DNA of 64,000 nt, from contig AP017991.1 of assembly GCA_003609755.1 (NCBI GenBank), positions 1,028,001 to 1,092,000 of the forward strand, read 5' to 3'. Positions 55,803 through 64,000 of this stretch are shown here, in pieces (the first letter of the stretch is position 1; the number at the start of each line of letters is the position of its first letter). Under the pieces are notes generated by a model, which had not been told where the DNA came from, did no database searches, and saw nothing but the letters and a program-made list of their open reading frames with translations. Position numbers and translations under genes: made by a program. Origin of the DNA: Planktothrix agardhii NIES-204. Lineage in GTDB: Bacteria > Cyanobacteriota > Cyanobacteriia > Cyanobacteriales > Microcoleaceae.

Positions 55803-55952
55803 TCATCCTACTTTGCGTTTGTTCATATCTGCCAGAAATAGCTGTTGATATTTCAAGAATTTGTCATGCCATTCTTTAAAACGGCGATCGCCATCACGGA
55901 CTAACATTTGACGATATTCTTCGGAAGGGATATAACGCTTTTTAGTTGCCAT
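55803..55952 (-). CDS. Small basic hypothetical protein
   Basis: A 49-residue ORF from ATG at 55952: MATKKRYIPSEEYRQMLVRD, then GDRRFKEWHDKFLKYQQLF and a basic end LADMNKRKVG. It is an amphipathic, charged helix-rich peptide with no known motif. It is too short for certainty, and no strong RBS is visible. The codon use and composition look protein-like, and it contains a HIP1-type GCGATCGC inside the frame, as real genes here do. It stands alone between speA and the paired small genes. Confidence 0.5.
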   Translation of the reverse strand: MATKKRYIPSEEYRQMLVRDGDRRFKEWHDKFLKYQQLFLADMNKRKVG

Positions 55953-56174
55953 AGTGCTGATCCATTAAATTATTTTTAGACTTTATTTACATGGTAAAAT
56001 ACTAACATAATCTCGCCCTATTTATCTCAGTCTTGAGGATGATTTTTAGGCTTAGAAACCGGGCAGGGCTGTTTCATTCTCTAAGAAAAACTGTGTGACC
56101 TCTCCCCCAACCCCTCTCCTGCGAGGAGAGGCGCGCCTCGCCCCTACAGGGGGATAACTTGATCATTAACAATA

Positions 56175-56438
56175 TTATTCTAACAATTCAGAATCAGGCA
56201 ACTGTTCTAATTCTTCAGCAATTAAAGTTTGCAAATCTTCGCCACAATGGGTCTGTAGATGAATCATTGCTGTCAATAATTCGGCTAAACTATCCCCCTT
56301 TTCACTATTGTTTAATTGGTTTCCTGTTTTAATTTTATCTAAAAGCTGAATGACTATTTGACATTCTTCGCCCAACTCCGTTAACAAGGTTTCCAAGGTT
56401 GAACTTTTAATAAAAGATTTGCGATCGCTAATTTGCAT
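56175..56438 (-). CDS. Small hypothetical protein (second of a pair)
   Basis: An 87-residue acidic helical protein (TLETLLTELGEECQIVIQLL, then ELLTAMIHLQTHCGEDLQTL). It starts ATG 56438, overlapping the stop of the upstream gene by one base (TAATG) and with an AGGAGG RBS inside that gene, so the two are translated as a unit. No motif is recognised. Two cysteines (in GEEC and HCGED) are spaced widely. The partner is basic; an acidic/basic pair of this size can be a toxin-antitoxin or a two-subunit complex, but I cannot assign either. Confidence 0.6.
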   Translation of the reverse strand: MQISDRKSFIKSSTLETLLTELGEECQIVIQLLDKIKTGNQLNNSEKGDSLAELLTAMIHLQTHCGEDLQTLIAEELEQLPDSELLE

Positions 56439-56632
56439 TATAACCTCCTAAGTCGTTTTAGTGCTTGTTGAACTCCTTTCTCAAAAGCGCGGATTTCTGT
56501 TTGCCAATGTTTAATTAATCCCTGATCAGGATAATCCTTTTGTAACTCCTTGTTGATTTTATCTTCATGTTCAGCAATTCTCCTTTGCAAACTACGAATT
56601 GCTTTTTTATGGTTTTGATTCCCCATTGTCAA
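56438..56632 (-). CDS. Small basic hypothetical protein (first of a pair)
   Basis: A 64-residue basic protein of two helices: KKAIRSLQRRIAEHEDKINK and LIKHWQTEIRAFEKGVQQAL, ending RLRRL. It overlaps the next gene by one base and holds its RBS. The helix pattern resembles a small coiled-coil or DNA-binding bundle. A second in-frame ATG (residue 3) is possible. Function unknown. Confidence 0.6.
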   Translation of the reverse strand: MTMGNQNHKKAIRSLQRRIAEHEDKINKELQKDYPDQGLIKHWQTEIRAFEKGVQQALKRLRRL

Positions 56633-56879
56633 ATTGATTATTTTGAATATTGTAGCACAGGTTCATCTTGTATATCCCTCTTCTGTCACTCTTTGGTTTT
56701 TCCTATAATTAGTAACCCACATTTCGCAGATATTTAAGCAAATCTAATTGAAGATAAAACTTAGTGAATAAATAGCAATTATTTATGTTTAGTTAAATAG
56801 CGGTAAACTAGCTATATAATTTGATAGTAAAGCCTCGGAAGTTCACCGAAAAATTGGAATGGGTTCCTATTTTTTAGAA
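56633..56879. other. 247-bp gap after the NRPS gene
   Basis: A/T-rich with no ORF that looks real. It lies between the stop of the NRPS thioesterase module (56880) and the start of the 64-residue gene on the same strand. No clear hairpin plus T-run was found for the NRPS operon end. Confidence 0.4.
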
Positions 56880-59800
56880 TCAGTGGAAAATTTGACCCAT
56901 ATCTGCGGAATGTGGGTTTGAATATTTGGCATTGATGCAAACTTTTAACTGTTCGGCTAACACTTGAACATGGGGTTCCGCCATAATTGTGATATGATTA
57001 CCTAACACATAATGAATATCCACTGCTTCCGAAGAAAACTCACTCCAGCCGAGGGATAAATCCTCGGAACACTCAGCCACTAAATCACGATTGGGATCAT
57101 CGGGTAAATCCTCGTTAGCGCGTAGAATCGTAATTTTGTTGGGATAAATTTGTTTAGGGAGATAATCAACTAAACATAAACAGCTAGTTTTATAGGCTTG
57201 TACAATATTTTCAAGTTGTGTAGTTTTCGCATTAGGAGGAAGCATATTCGCCATTTTAAAAAAGTTTAAAACGTATTTTAATTGTTCCTCCACAGTCAAG
57301 GATTGAAGGGTTTTATAGGAAATATCTACAGTTTTATCTAAATAAACTTCTATACCTTTGCTCACTTCCGCTAACCATCTCGCATGATCCCAATTGATAT
57401 AATCAAGCAACATTTGCTTATCTTTATAAGTTGGGGCTGAGGAATCAATTATGGCTAGTAATGCCACTTTTTGACCCTGCTGAACTAACTGTTGAGCCAT
57501 TTCAAAAACCACATTTCCCCCATAGGAATGTCCCCCTAAAAAGTAAGGGCCTTGGGGCTGTAAATCTTGCATGGCTTGAATATAAATACTAGCGATCGCC
57601 TCAATCTGAGTAATTGCTCCAAACTGTTGATAGAGATCATTTTCAAAACTATAAAAAGGCTGATCTTTTCCTAAATAACGTCCTAGATGGTAAAAATAAA
57701 AGGGTCGTCCTCCCGCCCCTGGAACACAGAAGAAAGGCGGCTTGGAACCATTGGGTTGAATGGGGACTAAACAAGACTCACTAGAGTTATCTGAATCGCT
57801 TTGGATAATGGTTGCTAATTGTTCAATAGTGGGGTTTTGAAACAGTGCTGTTAAGGCAATTTCTTTGCCAAACTGTTCCTTAATTTGGGTCGTTAAATAG
57901 GGAGCCAAAAGGGAGTGACCACCAAGGTCAAAAAAGTTATCCCGAACGCCAATTTTGTCAATTTTTAAAACTTTTGACCAGATTTGTACTAGGCTTAATT
58001 CTAGCTGACTACGCGCCTCAATGAATCTGTCTGAATCACTGGTGTTACTAGGAGCCTTTAACGCACGGCGATCAATTTTTCCGTTAGCTGTTAAGGGCAA
58101 AAATTCCAGCATCACAAAAGCACTCGGAACCATGTAGCCAGGCAATTTATGGGTCAGGAACTGACGGAAATCTTCGCTTGTCATTGTCACCCCTAGCTTT
58201 GGCACAATGTAAGCAACTAACCGCTTGTCTCCTGGATTGTCTTCACGAACAATCACACAAACCGACTGTATATCTTCATTTTGACTGATTACAGCCTCAA
58301 TTTCCCCCAATTCAACGCGAAAACCGCGAATTTTCACCTGATTGTCAATCCGCCCGATATATTCAATATTACCATCAGGCAAATAGCGAGCTAAATCTCC
58401 CGTTTTATAAAGACGAGAATCTGGGTAATTACTAAAAGGATTAGGAATAAATTTTTCTTGTGTTAATTCGGGACGGTTAAGATAACCTCTGGCTAATCCT
58501 GCACCACCAATATGTAATTCTCCTACTACACCAACGGGAACGGGTTGCAGGTTTTTATCTAGCAAATAGATTTGGGTATTTGCGATCGCCTTACCAATGG
58601 GAATAGTTGTCGCTGTAGAAGGTAAGTTCTCCACTAAATACCAAGAAGAAAACGTCGTATTTTCCGTTGGCCCATAGACATGAAGCAACCGTTGCGGCGC
58701 ACCTTTCGATCGTACCTCTTGTACCCATTTAGGATCAACTGCTTCACCCCCAAAAAGTAAGCATCGTAAATTATTAAAAGCTTGCGGAACTAAATTGGCT
58801 AACTGATTGAATAGGGCTGTCGTTAAAAATAAGACACTAATCTGGTTTTCCTTTAAACTTAGGGCAAACTCTTGGGGTGAGAGCAAAACTGATTTAGGGA
58901 GAATAATAATCTTAGCCCCGTTAAGCAAAGCCCCCCAAATTTCAAAGGTGGCAGCATCAAAAGCAATATTGGAAGCCTGAACAACGCAGTCATCAGGAGT
59001 GAACTGGATGTAATTGGTATTTAATATCAGGCGATTAACTGCTTGATGAGTGACGACAACCCCCTTGGGAGTTCCCGTAGAACCAGAAGTATAAATGATG
59101 TATGCTAAATTATCCGCAGAAACCGCGCTGTTAAGATTCTCTTGATTAATTTGTTTCCAATCTTTGTCTAAACAGACAATAATAGCCTGATGATTCGGCA
59201 GGGAAGGAAGCAAAGATTGCTGAGTTAACAGTATTTTAACCTGAGTGTCTTGGAGCATGAAGCTAATGCGTTCCAGGGGATAATCTGGGTCAATGGGAAC
59301 ATAAGCACCTCCTGCTTTTAATATCCCCAACAATCCCACAATCATTTCTAAAGAACGTTCTATACAAATCGCCACTAGCTCGTCAGTTTCTACCCCTAAA
59401 GATTTTAGGTAATGGGCTAATTGATTAGCACGACTATTTAATTCTGAATAGGTTAATTGTTGACCTTCAAAAACTACTGCTACAGAGTCGGGGTTGTGTT
59501 TTACCTGTTCTTCAAATAATTGATGAATACATTTATCCTGGGGATAATCTGTTTGAGTTTCGTTCCAGGATACCAATAGTTGATGACATTCTGCATCACT
59601 CAACATCGGTAATTCAAAAATTACCAGGCTGGGATCAGCGGCGATCGCGGTTAAGAGATTTTGAAAATGTTGACCCATTTGGGTAATAGTGCCAGCAGTA
59701 AATAAATCCGTGCTGTAGCACCAAGCCGCCTCTAAACTATCAGAAACTTCCCAAAAATTGACTTCTAAATCAAATCGAGCCTTAGTATCAATCGGTAAAG

Positions 59801-61133
59801 GCAAATTCTCTATTTTTAAGCCCGACAAACTGCCCTCCGACTGGGGAGTATTTTGCAGAGAAAACATCACCTGTACCAAAGGATTACGGCTTAAATCACG
59901 GTCTAATTGTAACCTTTCTACTAACATTTCAAAGGGCAAATCTTGATGAGCATAGGCTGATAGGGTCGTTTGCTTTACTCGTTCTAATAACACCAGAAAA
60001 CTGGGATTTCCCGATAGATCGCCCCTTAAAGCCAACGTATTCGCAAAAAAGCCCATCAATTTCTCGATCGCGGAACTATTGCGATTAGCGATCGGAGAAC
60101 CCACCAATACATCTAATTGACCACTATAACGAGAAATTAGAACAAAAAAAGCCGCCAGTAAAGTCATAAATAGGGTTGCTCCTGACTCCTGGCTTAACTG
60201 TTTAAGACGTTGGGTTAAGCCTCGATCTAGTCGAAAAATCGCCCCATCACCTCGGAAACTAGGAATGGGGGGACGGGGATAATCCGTCGGCAGTTCTAAG
60301 ATAGTCGGCGCATCTGTCAACTGTTCTCGCCAGTAATTAAGTTGACGCTCCAAGACTTCACCTGTGAGCCATTGACGTTGCCACACAGAAAAATCGGCGT
60401 ACTGGATAGATAATTCAGCGAGAGGGGAAGGCAAACCCTGGACAAAAGCCGCATAAAGTTGAGATAATTCACCGAAAAAGATGCTCAAAGACCAACCATC
60501 GTAAATAATATGGTGCATCTTCAACAGCAATACATACTCTTGGGAACTGAGTTTAAACAAAGTAAATTGTGCCAAAGGTTCCCCCGCCAGATCGAAGGGT
60601 TTTAAGGAGAGGGCGATCGCAATTTCCCGCAGACGTTCTGTTTGTTTTTCTGTTGATAAAACCTGTAAATCTTCAAGAGGTAAACTAACGGGGGAAGGGG
60701 GAGCAATGCGCTGAATGGGTTGCCCTTCTACCATCGGAAAAGTGGTTCTTAAAACTTCGTGACGGCGAATCAGTTCGCTGAGGCTCTGTTCTAAAGCAAA
60801 CAGATTCAGGTTTCCTTCTAACCGTAGAGCTTCCAACAAATTATAGGAATGACTATCGGGGGAAAGTTGGTGTAGAAACCAGAGTCGCTGTTGAGCAAAA
60901 GAGAGGGGTAAATCCTGATCCCGTGACACAGGAATAATCTCTAACTCAACAGTATTAGTAGGGATTTGTGCTGCTTTTAAAAAGTCCAGAATTTCAGTTT
61001 TTTGAGCCGCGATCGCCGCTTTAATTTCCGTCGTCATGGCTCCTTTGGGAGCTTGATAACGGAGTTTTTCTTCCTCAAGCCACAGTTTAATATTTAAACC
61101 CTTCAAATAAGATAAAAATTCGACTGTTTTCAT
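56880..61133 (-). CDS. NRPS terminal subunit: docking-C-A-PCP-TE
   Basis: A 1417-residue peptide synthetase subunit. Residues 1-55 are a TubC-like docking domain (FLSYLKGLNIKLWLEEEKLR). The condensation domain follows (C1 SFAQQRLWFLHQLSP; HHxxxDG as MHHIIYDGWSL), then adenylation (~530-1030; NLAYIIYTSGSTGTPKGVVV, YGPTENTTFSS, YKTGDLARYLPDG), carrier protein (~1050-1115, DLGGHSLLAPY) and thioesterase (~1140-1417; GHSYGGNVVFEMA and GNHITIM). My hand-aligned specificity code is DAFFLGVTFK, suggesting Ile or Val. The TE would release or cyclise the peptide. The layout and codes recall the last module of cyanopeptolin synthetases; that link is inference. Start overlaps the previous subunit by ATGA. 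Confidence 0.93.
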   Translation of the reverse strand: MKTVEFLSYLKGLNIKLWLEEEKLRYQAPKGAMTTEIKAAIAAQKTEILDFLKAAQIPTNTVELEIIPVSRDQDLPLSFAQQRLWFLHQLSPDSHSYNLLEALRLEGNLNLFALEQSLSELIRRHEVLRTTFPMVEGQPIQRIAPPSPVSLPLEDLQVLSTEKQTERLREIAIALSLKPFDLAGEPLAQFTLFKLSSQEYVLLLKMHHIIYDGWSLSIFFGELSQLYAAFVQGLPSPLAELSIQYADFSVWQRQWLTGEVLERQLNYWREQLTDAPTILELPTDYPRPPIPSFRGDGAIFRLDRGLTQRLKQLSQESGATLFMTLLAAFFVLISRYSGQLDVLVGSPIANRNSSAIEKLMGFFANTLALRGDLSGNPSFLVLLERVKQTTLSAYAHQDLPFEMLVERLQLDRDLSRNPLVQVMFSLQNTPQSEGSLSGLKIENLPLPIDTKARFDLEVNFWEVSDSLEAAWCYSTDLFTAGTITQMGQHFQNLLTAIAADPSLVIFELPMLSDAECHQLLVSWNETQTDYPQDKCIHQLFEEQVKHNPDSVAVVFEGQQLTYSELNSRANQLAHYLKSLGVETDELVAICIERSLEMIVGLLGILKAGGAYVPIDPDYPLERISFMLQDTQVKILLTQQSLLPSLPNHQAIIVCLDKDWKQINQENLNSAVSADNLAYIIYTSGSTGTPKGVVVTHQAVNRLILNTNYIQFTPDDCVVQASNIAFDAATFEIWGALLNGAKIIILPKSVLLSPQEFALSLKENQISVLFLTTALFNQLANLVPQAFNNLRCLLFGGEAVDPKWVQEVRSKGAPQRLLHVYGPTENTTFSSWYLVENLPSTATTIPIGKAIANTQIYLLDKNLQPVPVGVVGELHIGGAGLARGYLNRPELTQEKFIPNPFSNYPDSRLYKTGDLARYLPDGNIEYIGRIDNQVKIRGFRVELGEIEAVISQNEDIQSVCVIVREDNPGDKRLVAYIVPKLGVTMTSEDFRQFLTHKLPGYMVPSAFVMLEFLPLTANGKIDRRALKAPSNTSDSDRFIEARSQLELSLVQIWSKVLKIDKIGVRDNFFDLGGHSLLAPYLTTQIKEQFGKEIALTALFQNPTIEQLATIIQSDSDNSSESCLVPIQPNGSKPPFFCVPGAGGRPFYFYHLGRYLGKDQPFYSFENDLYQQFGAITQIEAIASIYIQAMQDLQPQGPYFLGGHSYGGNVVFEMAQQLVQQGQKVALLAIIDSSAPTYKDKQMLLDYINWDHARWLAEVSKGIEVYLDKTVDISYKTLQSLTVEEQLKYVLNFFKMANMLPPNAKTTQLENIVQAYKTSCLCLVDYLPKQIYPNKITILRANEDLPDDPNRDLVAECSEDLSLGWSEFSSEAVDIHYVLGNHITIMAEPHVQVLAEQLKVCINAKYSNPHSADMGQIFH

Positions 61134-64000
61134 AATTCACCTTCCTCATAATCGTCTAAGCTTTCAGTAATCGCTGGTTGTCCCTGCTGTGCAACGACAA
61201 GAAGTTCAATAATTTGGGCTAAATTAGCGACGGTTGGGTATTCTAGCAAATTTTGCAAAGACAATTCCACTGAGAAAAGATCGCGGGAACGGGAGATAAC
61301 CTGAGTCGCTAACAAAGAATGTCCTCCAAGTTCAAAGAAATTATCCTTAATACCAATCCGCTCCAATCCCAAAACTTCACTCCAAATTTGGCCCATTTGG
61401 CTTTCAATGGGGGTACGCGGTGCCAAAAAGCTCGTGGCTAGATTGCGCGTAGCTGTATCAGGTGTCGGTAAGGCCCGCCGATCTATCTTGCCATTGGGAG
61501 TCAGAGGTAGAGCATTGAGCAGGACAAAAGCCTGGGGAACCATATAACTGGGTAGCTTTTGTTGAACAAATTCTCGCACCTGCGGTACTAGCTTCTGGAC
61601 TAACTTGCCGTACAGAGGATTATTCGTGTAATCAGTCCAGGATTTAGGAATAACTGTCTCATTGTCCCAAAAACTGGGGTATGGTTGGCTATCAACTGCG
61701 CTCATTGCAGATTCTAGGATTGAACTCTGGCGATGGAAAACCAGATCAAAGGAACCGTCTTGACTTCCTTCCCACCAACTGAGGTGAACGGTGTAGCCGA
61801 ATTTTTCTCCCAGTTGCCACATTTGCTCAGGATTAATCCCCATCCTTGGCTTTTCTTTTAACAATTGCCGCAATTCTCCCACCGTCGAAACGACCGGCGG
61901 ATTTTCTAACCAGTCTAAAATTTGTAGGGCTTCTTGTACTCGTTGATTGGGGACATCCCTGATGCCTAACCATTCTGGCTGTTCCAGTTTCAGTTGATCT
62001 TGCAGTTTTGCTAAGGAAAACTCATCTCGTTGCCAATTTAACCAAGGAATAACCGTTTTTTGAACATCATTACCCAAATATAAGGTCACATCATAGCGGA
62101 ATTGGGTTAACTCATTGTCAGCCTGACCCCGTTTGGGTACGATCTCTACCCAAGAAATTTGAGGAAAACGTTGTTTGAGAGCGATAAAAAACTGAGGCTC
62201 AATTAGCAATTCTTCTTCGGTGGCGACACTCTGATTCACCTGCTTTTGCCATTGTTCAAGGGTTTTATCCGCGGCGGCACGGGATAACTGTACGGCAGCA
62301 TGGTAAGGCTCTAGTAAGGGCAGACTACGGATATCACCCAGGAAAATCTTCCCGTGAGCCGCGATCGCCTTCATGACCCCTTCGAGAACCTGTAATAGAT
62401 AATCGACACTAGGGAAATACTGGACAACGGAGTTAATAACCACCGTATCAAAAGCCGCTTGGGGAATCCCTGCCAAATTATCGGCTGTTCGGTGGAATAA
62501 TCTTACTTTCCCCGCTAAACCCTCAATTGTGCCGCATAACCGTTCCAGGTTGTCAATGGTGGCAGAGGAATAATCGGCTCCCCAATATTCCTGACAATGT
62601 TTAGCCACAGGAAACAGCAATAATCCACTTCCGCAACCAATTTCTAACACTCGTTGCGGTTTTCCTGCAAGAATTCGGCTCACGGTATTCTCAACCCATT
62701 CTCGCATTTCTGCGGCGGTCATCGCTTGCCCCGTATAACTACTATTCCAACCACTAATATTAAAGGTGGGGTCATCGGTTGTAGATTGGGATTGACGATA
62801 GGAATCTTCATAAATCGTTTGCCAATCACTCACATATTCACTCTGCCATTGGGCAAGCTGTTCGGGTAAAACTTCACCCTTGAGAGCAGGAACCAAATAC
62901 CCTACTAAATTAGTATTAAGCTTGTCATGATCATGATCACTTGCATGGTCAGCACGGGCAATCACAATCGCCTCTTGTACTAAGGGATGTTGGCCCAAAA
63001 CGGCTTCAATTTCCCCTAACTCGATACGGAAACCCCGCACTTTAACTTGGTTGTCAATCCGTCCCAGGTATTCAATCTGACCATCGGGTAAATAACGGGC
63101 TAAATCTCCCGTTTTATATAATTTTGACGGCTGCTCTCCCCCCTTATCAAGGGGGGTTAGGGGGGGATCAAGGGAGACAAACGGGTTAGAGATAAACTTC
63201 TCGGCGGTCAATTCTGGGCGATTCAGATAACCCCTGGCTAACCCCGCACCGCCAATATGTAATTCCCCTGCTACTCCGATAGGAACTGGTTGTAAATGAG
63301 GGTCTAAAATATAAATCTGCACATTGGGAATCGGGCGACCAATGGTTATTTTTTCGTCAAAAGGCGTACATTTTGCGATCGTTGCACAAACACTCCCCTC
63401 TGTTGGGCCATAACCATTAAAGAAATTTCGTCCTTGTGACCATTTTTTCACCAACTCAGGAGAACAGGCTTCCCCTGCAACAATGATAGTTTGCAGAGAG
63501 GGGAGATTTTCCCAGGGTAGAACCGCTAATGCCGACGGTGGTAACGTAATGTGGGTAATGGCATGATCCCGTAATCGCTCAATTAAGGGTAAACCAGGCA
63601 TTAAAGCGTCTTTTGCACCTAAATAAAGCGTTGCTCCCCCTCCCAAAGCCATCAAAATTTCCGAAATACAAGCATCAAAACTAAAGGAAGCAAACTGAAG
63701 CACTCGACTTAAGGGATGCACACCAAGGGTTTCAATTTGAGCTTGAGCGAGATTGCACAATCCTTTATGTTCTACCATCACGCCTTTGGGTTTACCCGTA
63801 GAACCAGAGGTATAAATCACGTTGGCCAAATTAGAGGGGGTTACTTTTGCCGTCAGGTTATCCTGGCTAGGTTGGGCAGTTTTTTCCCAAATTTCCTCTA
63901 AAAAGAGTGTTTGGCCTTGATGGTTGGGGAGTTTATCAATTAGTGAATGTTGGGTGAGCAGTAAGGGGATTTGGCTATCCTCTAGCATAAACTGTAGGCG
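61130..64000 (-). CDS. NRPS subunit: A-(N-methyltransferase)-PCP (5' end beyond window)
   Basis: The frame is open to the right-hand window edge (codons RLQF lie before the Met at 63988), so the N-terminal part is missing. It has an adenylation domain (VIYTSGSTGKPKGVMVEHKG, NGYGPTEGSVCAT, YKTGDLARYLPDGQIEYLGR), then an N-methyltransferase inserted before the last A motif (RVLEIGCGSGLLLFPVAKH), then NGKIDRRALP and the carrier site ELGGHSLLATQV. Specificity code by hand: DASTIAGVCK, which points to Tyr (or Phe). So it would install an N-methylated aromatic residue. The C-terminus is acidic (SLDDYEEGEL), a docking tail for the next subunit. A palindromic repeat encodes an odd PPLTPLDKGG insert. 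Confidence 0.9.
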   Translation of the reverse strand, partial: RLQFMLEDSQIPLLLTQHSLIDKLPNHQGQTLFLEEIWEKTAQPSQDNLTAKVTPSNLANVIYTSGSTGKPKGVMVEHKGLCNLAQAQIETLGVHPLSRVLQFASFSFDACISEILMALGGGATLYLGAKDALMPGLPLIERLRDHAITHITLPPSALAVLPWENLPSLQTIIVAGEACSPELVKKWSQGRNFFNGYGPTEGSVCATIAKCTPFDEKITIGRPIPNVQIYILDPHLQPVPIGVAGELHIGGAGLARGYLNRPELTAEKFISNPFVSLDPPLTPLDKGGEQPSKLYKTGDLARYLPDGQIEYLGRIDNQVKVRGFRIELGEIEAVLGQHPLVQEAIVIARADHASDHDHDKLNTNLVGYLVPALKGEVLPEQLAQWQSEYVSDWQTIYEDSYRQSQSTTDDPTFNISGWNSSYTGQAMTAAEMREWVENTVSRILAGKPQRVLEIGCGSGLLLFPVAKHCQEYWGADYSSATIDNLERLCGTIEGLAGKVRLFHRTADNLAGIPQAAFDTVVINSVVQYFPSVDYLLQVLEGVMKAIAAHGKIFLGDIRSLPLLEPYHAAVQLSRAAADKTLEQWQKQVNQSVATEEELLIEPQFFIALKQRFPQISWVEIVPKRGQADNELTQFRYDVTLYLGNDVQKTVIPWLNWQRDEFSLAKLQDQLKLEQPEWLGIRDVPNQRVQEALQILDWLENPPVVSTVGELRQLLKEKPRMGINPEQMWQLGEKFGYTVHLSWWEGSQDGSFDLVFHRQSSILESAMSAVDSQPYPSFWDNETVIPKSWTDYTNNPLYGKLVQKLVPQVREFVQQKLPSYMVPQAFVLLNALPLTPNGKIDRRALPTPDTATRNLATSFLAPRTPIESQMGQIWSEVLGLERIGIKDNFFELGGHSLLATQVISRSRDLFSVELSLQNLLEYPTVANLAQIIELLVVAQQGQPAITESLDDYEEGEL
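63138..63167. repeat. Palindromic repeat inside the NRPS adenylation domain
   Basis: CCCCCCTTATCAAGGGGGG followed by TTAGGGGGGG; on the coding strand it encodes DPPLTPLDKGG between the A6 (NPFVSLD) and A7 (LYKTGDLARY) motifs. The homologous site in the next subunit (NPFSNYPDSRLYKTGD) lacks it. The insert keeps the frame. The same repeat family is seen at 55674 and 52090. Confidence 0.85.

Noticed and set aside
1..64000. CRISPR array
   Set aside because: The short tandem repeats have a seven-base period with no spacers; no repeat-spacer pattern was seen.
1..64000. tRNA or rRNA genes
   Set aside because: I saw no cloverleaf-like segments or rRNA cores in the intergenic regions; a tRNAscan run would be needed to exclude a tRNA fully.

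Overview
The window is cyanobacterial, most likely from a filamentous Oscillatoriales genome of the Planktothrix/Microcoleus kind (the genus is an inference). The evidence is: frequent GCGATCGC (HIP1) sites, heptameric short tandem repeats between genes, a cyanoexosortase-B export locus, the photosystem I factor BtpA, a CyRepA1-type replication protein, a VKOR-thioredoxin fusion, an ArsA-like ATPase with an Hsp20-like tail, and a cyanopeptolin-like peptide synthetase. It has about 50 supportable genes, one SRP RNA and many small repeats. No tRNA or rRNA was seen.

Layout. 1-9.8 kb: housekeeping genes, mostly minus strand (secA cut by the window edge, an ABC exporter, ribD, unknown conserved genes, cysH). 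9.9-10.1 kb: relic of an IS200/IS605-type element. 10.2-17.2 kb: plus-strand exopolysaccharide/protein-sorting cluster (DegT aminotransferase, cyanoexosortase B, its partner protein, Wza-like export protein, Wzz/BY-kinase). 17.3 kb: SRP RNA, then a phasin-like gene and a four-cysteine small protein. 18.5-28.4 kb: accessory island with an SF2 helicase, a small protein and a DndD-like SMC ATPase in one run, then Uma2, a CyRepA1 plasmid replication protein, an XRE/ImmA-IrrE pair and gene remnants. 28.9-43.9 kb: core metabolism and redox genes (amine oxidase, geranylgeranyl-reductase-like protein, pyrH-frr, btpA, VKOR, CHASE2-PAS-GGDEF, bcp, a repeat-rich C39-like peptidase, ilvA). 44-46.4 kb: orphan tail of a deaminase toxin with two possible immunity-type genes. 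46.6-50.7 kb: purD, then a decayed BsuBI/PstI-type restriction-modification system inserted next to a DUF2358 gene whose first 27 bp are duplicated on the far side. 50.8-56.6 kb: arsA-like, terC, ndk, speA and small genes. 56.9-64 kb: the last two modules of a non-ribosomal peptide synthetase, ending in a thioesterase.

How the genes fit together. The 11.4-17.2 kb genes would sort, export and polymerise surface material. pyrH and frr overlap and are co-transcribed. The helicase/small protein/DndD trio looks like the restriction half of a phosphorothioate-type defence system, but no DndB, DndC or DndE is present here. The two NRPS subunits overlap by ATGA and carry a matching acidic C-terminal tail and TubC-like N-terminal docking domain, so they act in sequence: an N-methylated residue (Tyr-like code), then a branched aliphatic residue (Ile/Val-like code), then release or cyclisation.

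Mobile and repeat DNA is dense. Heptamer repeats sit at many gene edges, and in two places they have become coding sequence (the start of the helicase and the C-terminus of BtpA). A palindromic repeat has also been captured in frame inside an NRPS adenylation domain.
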